Part shown: one piece after another, positions 36,415 to 42,562 of the stretch
How the letters are laid out: every line of letters starts with the position of its first letter
Position numbering within the stretch: the first letter of the stretch is position 1
Source: Pseudomonas marincola
Lineage (GTDB): Bacteria > Pseudomonadota > Gammaproteobacteria > Pseudomonadales > Pseudomonadaceae
Assembly: GCF_900116605.1 (NCBI RefSeq)
Contig: NZ_FPBC01000009.1
Location: 124,001-188,000, forward strand
Reading direction: 5' to 3'
DNA length: 64,000 nt
Notes under the pieces: model-generated
The model's input: the letters and a program-made list of their open reading frames with translations, nothing else
Told to the model about the DNA's origin: nothing
The model's database searches: none
Made by a program: the position numbers and the translations under genes

Positions 36415-37646
36415 ATATCATTAACGCCCGCCTTCGGGGCCGCGACGGCCTGTTTCGGATTACCCTTGAGCAGGATCGAATCAAAGAGATCAGCGCGCAA
36501 ACCCCAACCATCAGCAGCAACCCCGGCGACTTGGATGCGACGGGCAATCTGGTTATCGCGCCGTTCATCGAGCCGCATATTCACCTCGACGCCACGCTGA
36601 CTGCCGGTGATCCATCGTGGAACATGAGCGGCACGCTGTTCGAGGGCATTGAGCTGTGGGGCAAGCGCAAAGCCACGGTCACCCACGAAGACACCAAACA
36701 GCGTGCGAAGAAGACTATTGGCATGCTGGTCGAGCACGGCATCCAGCATGTGCGCACCCATGTTGACGTTACAGACCCAAGCTTGAGCGCACTCAAATCG
36801 ATGCTTGAGGTGCGCGAAGAAACCCGCCATCTGGTCGACATGCAAATCGTCGCATTCCCGCAGGAAGGCATCGAGTCGTTCAAAAATGGCCGGGCGCTGA
36901 TGGAGCAGGCTGTCGAGTTGGGCGCAGATGTGGTCGGCGGCATTCCGCACTTCGAGAACACCCGCGATCAGGGCGTTAGCTCGATCAAGTTTCTGATGGA
37001 TCTGGCCGAACGCACCGGCTGTCTGGTGGATGTGCACTGCGACGAAACCGACGACCCGCACTCGCGCTTCCTTGAAGTGCTGGCCGAAGAGGCCCGCGTG
37101 CGGGGCATGGGCAGCCGGGTAACCGCGAGCCACACCACAGCGATGGGCTCTTACGACAACGCTTACTGCTCGAAGCTGTTTCGCCTTTTGAAGATGTCTG
37201 GCATCAACTTTGTGTCCTGCCCGACCGAAAGCATTCACTTGCAAGGGCGCTTCGACACCTACCCGAAACGCCGCGGTCTGACCCGTGTCGCCGAAATCGA
37301 CCGCGCCGGCATGAACATCTGCTTCGCTCAGGACTCAATCGTCGACCCGTGGTATCCGCTGGGTAACGGCAACATCATGCGTATTCTTGAAGCTGGCCTG
37401 CATATCTGCCACATGCTCGGCTACGCCGACCTGCAACGCGCGCTGGATCTGATCACCGACAACAGCGCCCGTACCCTGAACCTTGGCGAGCGTTACGGCA
37501 TTGAAGTGGGCCGCCCTGCCAACCTGTTGATTCTCTCGGCGCCTAACGACTACGAGATGATCCGCAGCCAGGGCCACGCGCTGACGTCGATCCGTGCAGG
37601 CAAGGTACTGATGCAACGCACCCCGGCACGCATCGAGCGCTTTTAA
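36411..37646 (+). CDS. codA: cytosine deaminase
   Basis: 411 residues, amidohydrolase fold. Metal ligands match E. coli CodA with an offset of five: His56 and His58 in EPHIHLD, His209 in VDVHCDETDD with Glu212, His241 in SHTTAM, Asp308 in FAQDSIVDPWYP. It converts cytosine to uracil and ammonia in the cytoplasm, letting imported cytosine serve as pyrimidine or nitrogen source. Ends convergent with, and overlapping by 4 nt, the HlyD gene on the other strand. Confidence 0.95.
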   Translation: MNIINARLRGRDGLFRITLEQDRIKEISAQTPTISSNPGDLDATGNLVIAPFIEPHIHLDATLTAGDPSWNMSGTLFEGIELWGKRKATVTHEDTKQRAKKTIGMLVEHGIQHVRTHVDVTDPSLSALKSMLEVREETRHLVDMQIVAFPQEGIESFKNGRALMEQAVELGADVVGGIPHFENTRDQGVSSIKFLMDLAERTGCLVDVHCDETDDPHSRFLEVLAEEARVRGMGSRVTASHTTAMGSYDNAYCSKLFRLLKMSGINFVSCPTESIHLQGRFDTYPKRRGLTRVAEIDRAGMNICFAQDSIVDPWYPLGNGNIMRILEAGLHICHMLGYADLQRALDLITDNSARTLNLGERYGIEVGRPANLLILSAPNDYEMIRSQGHALTSIRAGKVLMQRTPARIERF

Positions 37647-38524
37647 GGCACGGGTTTATCCGGTGCTGGCTTGGCCAGCACCTTAACACTGGCGGTCATG
37701 CCAGCGCTGAGTTCGAAGTCTTCGGGCATTTCCAGCAACTTGATGCGCACGGGAATCCGCTGCGCCAACCGCACCCAGTTGAATGTCGGCTCGACATTAG
37801 CCAGCAACTGCCCATCCGGGTTGGAGTTACGGTCGGTAATCCCGCGACTGATGCTCTGGACCTCGCCTTTAAGCGGCTTGCCCGAGCCCATCAACCAGAT
37901 TTCAACCGGCGCGCCAACGCTGATTTTCGACAGCTTGGTCTCCTCGAAATAGGCCTGCACGTAGAACGATGAGTCAGCGATCAGCGCCATGATCGACTGC
38001 CCGGCGGTGACGTAATTACCCTGCGCCAGCTGCAAATTGGTGACATGCCCACTGCGCGGCGCGAGCAGCTTGCTGCGGGTCAGATTGAGCTGGGCTTGTT
38101 TCACCGCCGCTTGCGCTTCGTGGTACTCGCCACGGGCAATCTGCGCAGTGATCTGAGCGTTCTCGCGCACCTCGGCGCTGATCGCCTGCGGGCCGAGGCG
38201 CATCCGCCGTGAGGCCTCATGCTCGCGCAAATTAAGCTGCTGCTTGCGCGTCTCCTGCACAGCCTTGGCTTGTTCCAGCGCCACGGCATAACGCTCGGGA
38301 TCAATGCTCACCAGCAGGTCGCCGGCCTTGACCGTCTGGTTGTCACTCACCGGCATCGACACCACAGCGCCGGAAACATCGGGGGCAATGGTCACAACGT
38401 CGGCACGCACGCGGGCATCACGGGTCCATGGCGAGTACATGTAGTACTGCCATACCCAATTGCCGGCGAATAACGCGGCCACCACCAACGCCAACGTTAT
38501 GCCAACTCGAATCGTTGAACCCAT
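37643..38524 (-). CDS. HlyD/EmrA-type membrane-fusion subunit of an aromatic-acid-type efflux pump
   Basis: 293 residues. One N-terminal membrane helix (about 7-29), then biotinyl-lipoyl half motifs (VVSMPVSDNQTVKAGDLLVSIDPERY and LLAPRSGHVTNLQLAQGNYVTAGQSIMALI) around a helical hairpin rich in Gln and Arg. Matches the AaeA/YibH group that pairs with FUSC pumps. Third gene of the FUSC-DUF1656-HlyD operon. No outer-membrane factor gene accompanies it. Confidence 0.92.
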   Translation of the reverse strand: MGSTIRVGITLALVVAALFAGNWVWQYYMYSPWTRDARVRADVVTIAPDVSGAVVSMPVSDNQTVKAGDLLVSIDPERYAVALEQAKAVQETRKQQLNLREHEASRRMRLGPQAISAEVRENAQITAQIARGEYHEAQAAVKQAQLNLTRSKLLAPRSGHVTNLQLAQGNYVTAGQSIMALIADSSFYVQAYFEETKLSKISVGAPVEIWLMGSGKPLKGEVQSISRGITDRNSNPDGQLLANVEPTFNWVRLAQRIPVRIKLLEMPEDFELSAGMTASVKVLAKPAPDKPVP

Positions 38525-38578
38525 GAACTTCTCCCCTGCTTCGGCAACGCCGCAGCGTTGCTTCCTGGTTGACCAATA

Positions 38579-38782
38579 CTAGTGCCCGAGCACCGCTACA
38601 ACCGCGGCCAGCACGCAAATAAATAATGCGAAATCAAACAGTGCTTCGTGCCAGATCCAGCGGGTAAACCCCACACGCTGCAACAGCCACCGCAGCAAGC
38701 CGGTCAATAGCAGCGCCAGCACCGCGTAAATCAAAAAGGGGCTGAGCAGCACGCCACCCACCGACCATTCATGCAACCCCAT
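38579..38782 (-). CDS. DUF1656 small membrane protein (AaeX-like)
   Basis: 67 residues from the ATG at 38782, which has AGGGGAGG just before it; longer in-frame extensions are rejected. Two hydrophobic helices (about 12-30 and 42-64). DUF1656/AaeX proteins are always found between FUSC and HlyD genes, as here, and their role is unknown. Its start overlaps the end of the FUSC gene by 14 nt. Confidence 0.9.
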   Translation of the reverse strand: MGLHEWSVGGVLLSPFLIYAVLALLLTGLLRWLLQRVGFTRWIWHEALFDFALFICVLAAVVAVLGH

Positions 38783-40757
38783 AAGCCTCCCCTTGTATGG
38801 CGCGCCAGTGCCGCCAGCCACCGCGCAATTGCAAAAGTGCAGCTTGCGCCAGACGCAATTCAATCCGCGATGGCTGACTGCGAATAGCGGCCAGCAGTCG
38901 TTCGCCAGCCTGCTCCAGTGCGCCTTCACGGCCATTGTTCGGGCCATCGAGCAAGAACTCTTCGAGACACGCCATGAAATCGCTCTCGACCGCTTCCAGC
39001 CCGGAACCCGCAGCCGCGAGGCAGCCGCGCAGGTGGATTAACTCATCCCCCAGATCAAGACTGGCGACGCCATCATCCCAGCGGCTGCGTGTTGCATCAG
39101 GCAGCGCGGGGTAATGCCGCGCCAACTGCAGCAAGCGGTCAGCCATGCGCCCACCGAACCAGTTCTCGGCATCGACCAGGCGGCGATTGGTCAGCCGCGC
39201 CAGATCCGCGCGAATGGCCTTGAGCAAGCGCTGCCCGTGCCATACCGGATTACGCAGCGTCACCAGATTGAACGCCAATACCGCAAAACCAACCCCGATC
39301 AGCATGGCCAATGCGCTGTTGAGGAAGTAGTCGACATCGTAGGTCATGCTGTTTTGCGGCGAGATCAGCACAATGAAATGCAGGCAGAACGAGGTCGCCG
39401 TGGCGCCAATTTTCGGATTGGCCATGCCCAGTGCGCCGAAGAACAAAGGCGCGCCCATGACGATACACAGCATGGGGAATCCGGTGACCTGCGGCAACAA
39501 CAACTCACCGGCCACAAATGCCACGGGGATCGCCAGGAGAATACCGCGCAGAAACATCATGCCGATTTGCGCCGCGTTATCACGGCTGGCAAACAGGCTG
39601 CAAACCACCGCACATAACAACAGTGCGCCGGATGCCGCTGTCCAGGCTGTTGCGATCCAGAATGCCGACAGCGACAGGAAAGCCAGCGCACTGCGCGCCC
39701 CGTAAACCGCCGAAGTCTGCCAGTCGCGGTGCCATGACAAAGGCTCCGGCGCATCATCGGGGGCGACGCCCACCTCAACGGCGTGCAACGACTCGCTCGC
39801 GGTTTGCACCCGATGCATCAACAGCGCCAAGCGCTCCAGACAAAATTGCTGCTCGGCGCTCCAGTGCGGCTCCAGCGCCTCTTTCGAGAGCTTTTCGGCC
39901 AGCACCTGAAATTGCTCAACCTGCGTTTGCTGGAGCACCTCACTCACTTGCGAACGCCAGGTTTGCAAGGCATCCGCCTGCTCAGCCGACAATTGCCGCC
40001 ATTGCCGCGCCACACCCCGGGCCAGGCGCAAGACCCCGAGCAGGTCGCGACTCAACACCCGCAGTGCCGCCGCCCGCTGGCGGCCGCGATTGCCTTCGAA
40101 CCAGGCGTGTTCTCGCTGCGAGTCCACGGCCACCAACCGGCCCAGGACCTCGAGCAAGCCCCTGCGGGCGTGCGCTTCGCCGTTAAGCGCAAGACGCGCC
40201 GCATTGATCCCCGACTGCCAGGCAACCTGGGCTTGCTGGGCGAGTTGGTGCTCAACCCTTTGCGGCCAGAGAATGGCGCTGACCAGCGTAGCGCAGATAA
40301 TGCCCAGACAAATTTCGGTGCTGCGCGCCACGGCCTGATCAAACACAGTCAAAGGCACCGAGATCGCAGGCAAGGCAATAATTGCCACCGTGTAGCCCGA
40401 GAGCAAAAATGAATACGACCAGGCACTGCGCAGCATGGTGGCGGCAGCGGTACACAGCGCCAACCACAAGCCCAACGCCCCCAGAAACAGCCATGGGGTT
40501 TGCGCAAACAGCGCGATGAACACCACTGAAACCGATGTACCGATCAGCGTGCCAACCAAACGCGCCAAGCCCTTCTGCACCACCATGCCGGATAACGGTT
40601 GGGCCACGATGAAAGCAGTCATCAGCGACCATGAGGGTTCTTCGAGCCCAAGGCGCATGGCCAGCCAAAGCGCCAGTAAACCGCCAAGCACAGTCTTGAT
40701 CGCGAATTGCACCGCTTGAGTTCTTGGCGCGAAAAGCGCCAACAAGGTATCGCGCAT
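38769..40757 (-). CDS. FUSC-family aromatic-acid-type exporter (AaeB-like)
   Basis: 662 residues from the ATG at 40757; a TTG four codons upstream is a weaker start. Two blocks of about five membrane helices (about 15-165 and 350-500), each followed by a cytoplasmic helical domain, are the FUSC layout. The start FAIKTVLGGLLALWLAMRLGLEEPSWSLMTAFIVAQPLSGMVVQKGL is highly typical. AaeB-like pumps export hydroxybenzoates as relief of metabolic stress. First gene of the operon; an ATATAC-N6-GTATAT dyad lies about 90-107 bp upstream. Confidence 0.93.
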   Translation of the reverse strand: MRDTLLALFAPRTQAVQFAIKTVLGGLLALWLAMRLGLEEPSWSLMTAFIVAQPLSGMVVQKGLARLVGTLIGTSVSVVFIALFAQTPWLFLGALGLWLALCTAAATMLRSAWSYSFLLSGYTVAIIALPAISVPLTVFDQAVARSTEICLGIICATLVSAILWPQRVEHQLAQQAQVAWQSGINAARLALNGEAHARRGLLEVLGRLVAVDSQREHAWFEGNRGRQRAAALRVLSRDLLGVLRLARGVARQWRQLSAEQADALQTWRSQVSEVLQQTQVEQFQVLAEKLSKEALEPHWSAEQQFCLERLALLMHRVQTASESLHAVEVGVAPDDAPEPLSWHRDWQTSAVYGARSALAFLSLSAFWIATAWTAASGALLLCAVVCSLFASRDNAAQIGMMFLRGILLAIPVAFVAGELLLPQVTGFPMLCIVMGAPLFFGALGMANPKIGATATSFCLHFIVLISPQNSMTYDVDYFLNSALAMLIGVGFAVLAFNLVTLRNPVWHGQRLLKAIRADLARLTNRRLVDAENWFGGRMADRLLQLARHYPALPDATRSRWDDGVASLDLGDELIHLRGCLAAAGSGLEAVESDFMACLEEFLLDGPNNGREGALEQAGERLLAAIRSQPSRIELRLAQAALLQLRGGWRHWRAIQGEAYGVA

Positions 40758-40846
40758 GGTGGGAACCAATAGGATTACACAATAAGAAGGTAGCGGATCA
40801 CGGCCAGAACGACAGTGATAGCAAGCAAACCATTAGCCTGCTAACT

Positions 40847-40864
40847 ATATACAATGAAGTATAT
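40847..40864. promoter_or_regulatory. dyad upstream of the FUSC efflux operon
   Basis: ATATAC-N6-GTATAT, perfect 6-bp arms, 90-107 bp upstream of the FUSC start and downstream of the PhrS-like terminator. Candidate regulator site for the efflux operon; no regulator gene is adjacent. Confidence 0.35.
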
Positions 40865-40947
40865 GAAGGGAAAGATGCCGCCGCAGGCTTTTTGTTCTGC
40901 CACGGCGAAATGCCACTACTTCATGGCGAAGAGTGCTGAAAAAAGCC

Positions 40948-40977
40948 AAAAAAATAGGCGACTTAATGAAGTCGCCC
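40948..40977 (-). terminator. intrinsic terminator of the PhrS/CcoM transcript
   Basis: On the minus strand an 8-bp perfect stem (40969-40976 with 40957-40964), 4-nt loop, then TA and seven T residues (40954-40948). It lies 40 nt after the ccoM-like stop and points away from the FUSC operon. Confidence 0.9.
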
Positions 40978-41015
40978 AAACTGCCTTGCGTGCTCTTGAT
41001 CGGAAGAACCAGACC

Positions 41016-41126
41016 CTATTTGTGGTCGTGAGCGTCCTTCCAGATGAAATATCCGACACCGCCAAAGAAGACGAACATGAGCGCTACCACGGCAACACCA
41101 GCGAAAACGACATGATCAAAAAACAT
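41016..41126 (-). CDS. ccoM: CcoM-like small subunit of cbb3 cytochrome oxidase
   Basis: 36 residues beginning MFFDHVVFAG and ending WKDAHDHK. A single membrane helix (about 5-28) with a Gly-rich, aromatic C-terminal half and a charged His-rich tail matches CcoM, the small helix bound to cbb3 oxidase in P. stutzeri. A perfect AGGAGG (41132-41137) lies 5 nt before the ATG, so it is translated. It sits in an RNA with its own terminator and two ANR-type boxes upstream, consistent with expression at low oxygen when cbb3 oxidases are used. It corresponds in position to the open frame within PhrS. Confidence 0.85.
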   Translation of the reverse strand: MFFDHVVFAGVAVVALMFVFFGGVGYFIWKDAHDHK

Positions 41127-41192
41127 AAAAGCCTCCTAAGGACTAACCTTGTCTCGATGGCTTAAAGTTAATGGATCAGCGCGATGCAAAAC

Positions 41193-41206
41193 TTGACCTG
41201 GATCAA
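41193..41206 (-). promoter_or_regulatory. ANR/FNR-type box, proximal
   Basis: TTGACCTGGATCAA matches TTGAT-N4-ATCAA at 9 of 10 fixed positions. Its centre is 73 nt before the ccoM-like ATG, so placing it at -41.5 gives a 32-nt leader and a class II promoter. Confidence 0.85.
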
Positions 41207-41242
41207 CAGGCCGCAGGCATTGGCGAGAGCAAGCTATAGACA

Positions 41243-41256
41243 CTGATCTGGATCAA
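41243..41256 (-). promoter_or_regulatory. ANR/FNR-type box, distal
   Basis: CTGATCTGGATCAA matches the box at 9 of 10 fixed positions and shares the CTGG spacer with the proximal copy. Centre-to-centre distance is exactly 50 bp, close to five helical turns, so both face the same side of the DNA. It is 25 bp past the stop of the 53-residue gene. Confidence 0.7.
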
Positions 41257-41280
41257 GAAAATCAGCGGTAGATGAGGGAG

Positions 41281-41442
41281 TTAGCGCTTCTTGGGTTTCT
41301 TGCCCGGCTTCTTTTTAGCCTTGCTAAGAGGCAGCACCTGCTCGAAGACCTTGCGCATGTCATCGAGTTTTTTGTCGTGCAGGTCATGGATGCGCTTGCT
41401 GCGCTCGGTCGAAAAGTCGATCAGATTATCGTCGCCACTCAT
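41281..41442 (-). CDS. small basic protein coupled to alkB
   Basis: 53 residues from the ATG at 41442, which overlaps the alkB stop as ATGA. An N-terminal DDNLIDFSTERSKRIHDLHDKKLDDMRKVFEQVL helix is followed by a Lys/Pro/Gly tail (KAKKKPGKKPKKR) suited to nucleic-acid binding. No named domain known to me; similar short proteins next to alkB occur in Pseudomonas. Lack of a separate ribosome-binding site suggests translational coupling. Function unknown; a role with alkB is only positional. Confidence 0.65.
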   Translation of the reverse strand: MSGDDNLIDFSTERSKRIHDLHDKKLDDMRKVFEQVLPLSKAKKKPGKKPKKR

Positions 41443-42041
41443 GCTGGTAACCGTAGTAAACGAAAGGTCAAATTCAGGCGAGGCTCGCACGCACTGCGGG
41501 TTTTCGCCACCTGATGCTGCCAATGATGCTGTGTTGGGCCGCGCATGACCAGTAGCGAGCCGTGTTCAAGTGCAAGCGAATGTTCAATTCGGCTCTGGCC
41601 TTTGCGGCGCAGATCGAAGCGCCGCGTGCCGCCGAGGCTCAACGAGGCGATCACCGGATTGCGCCCAAGCACGGCCTCATCATCGCTGTGCCAGCCCATT
41701 GAGTCCTGACCATCACGGTAATAGTTGAGCAGCAGCCCATTGAATGACTGGCCTGCGGCGGTCTCCACTTGCTGGCGAATCTCACTGAGCAGCGGCGTCC
41801 ACGGCAACGGCACATGGGTGTAACCGCTGTAGCGGTAACTGGCCTCGGCATCGCCATACCAAGCCTCCAGCCGGGGCACGAGGTGGCGCTTGCCGTACAG
41901 CTGCAGTTCGGGTTGCTGCCAGGGCGTCTGTTCGACCAGTTGCTGCAATAGCTGACTCGCACGCTCCGCGTCCAGCCAGCGCGCGTGCCATTCAAGCTCG
42001 CCATCGGCTAACGGCAGAGTGCTCTGGTCAAACAAGCTCAT
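41439..42041 (-). CDS. alkB: AlkB-family alpha-ketoglutarate-dependent dioxygenase
   Basis: 200 residues from the ATG at 42041. The iron ligands are His118 and Asp120 in GWHSDDE and His176 in HWQHQVAKT; the 2-oxoglutarate Arg is in PRLNLTFR (Arg188/Arg194). NYYRDGQDSMGWHSDDE and SLGGTRRFDLR are the ALKBH2/3-like pattern rather than E. coli AlkB. It reverses alkylation damage on nucleic-acid bases in the cytoplasm. Followed by the overlapping small basic gene. Confidence 0.93.
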   Translation of the reverse strand: MSLFDQSTLPLADGELEWHARWLDAERASQLLQQLVEQTPWQQPELQLYGKRHLVPRLEAWYGDAEASYRYSGYTHVPLPWTPLLSEIRQQVETAAGQSFNGLLLNYYRDGQDSMGWHSDDEAVLGRNPVIASLSLGGTRRFDLRRKGQSRIEHSLALEHGSLLVMRGPTQHHWQHQVAKTRSACEPRLNLTFRLLRLPA

Positions 42042-42085
42042 GGGGGTTCCCGGCAATTGCAGGTGATTTGAGATAATTGCAGGCC

Positions 42086-42397
42086 TCAAACTTCAATATC
42101 AACCCACACGCCCTGACGCGGCAAGTCGTCCTCGATTAGTGGATGTTCAGCTACAGGTTCAGCCGGCTCGGCCTCTTCCTCGCCATCCGGCGCAGCGTCC
42201 ATAACCTGACGCTGGCGGCGACGCTGTTCTTCGCGCAACAAGTCCTGAACATCCTGAGGATGGCGCTTATCGAGATTCAACGCGCTCTCGCTCGATGTCT
42301 CGGCAGCCGGCGTCACCGCGGCAACCACCGGTTTGGGTTTATTGACATCTTGCTGCGCCGTTACGGGCGGCAGGCTCTGCGGTATCGGCGGCAACAT
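42086..42397 (-). CDS. conserved hypothetical protein
   Basis: 103 residues. N-terminal Pro/Val-rich segment, a central LNLDKRHPQDVQDLLREEQRRRQRQ helix, then a strongly acidic stretch (DGEEEAEPAEPVAEHPLIEDD) and a short conserved-looking end GVWVDIEV. No membrane segment or signal. Likely partly disordered. It sits between alkB and divergent rapA, as in P. aeruginosa (PA3307 position). Function unknown. Confidence 0.7.
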   Translation of the reverse strand: MLPPIPQSLPPVTAQQDVNKPKPVVAAVTPAAETSSESALNLDKRHPQDVQDLLREEQRRRQRQVMDAAPDGEEEAEPAEPVAEHPLIEDDLPRQGVWVDIEV

Positions 42398-42562
42398 GCA
42401 TTGACTCTCCTTTTGTCAGACTGTCGGCCCCGGTGATCACTACTTGAGTCGAGCCTCGCTACACTTTTGCCATTAATCATAAGCGGAATCTGATAATGCG
42501 CCTTGGGTCTTGGGTCTCGGTTCCGTTACCATAGTCGGCTTTTTCACGCACAGGAGACAGGC

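Larger units (their letters stand above)
40948..41158 (-). ncRNA. phrS: PhrS-like ANR-controlled RNA that also encodes a CcoM-like peptide
   Basis: Inferred transcript of about 210 nt. The 5' end is predicted by placing the ANR-type box at 41193-41206 at -41.5 (class II promoter; TAACTT at 41165-41170 as -10). The 3' end is the intrinsic terminator ending near 40948. P. aeruginosa PhrS is about 213 nt, needs ANR, lies between the same neighbours (next to alkB and rapA) and contains a conserved 37-codon open frame; here the frame is 37 codons including stop. Identity rests on position, length, control and coding content; base-pairing with a pqsR leader has not been checked and pqsR may be absent. 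Confidence 0.75.

Noticed and set aside
40854..41165. 103-codon plus-strand frame over the PhrS/CcoM region
   Set aside because: No ribosome site; the minus strand holds the AGGAGG, the CcoM-like peptide, the terminator and ANR boxes.
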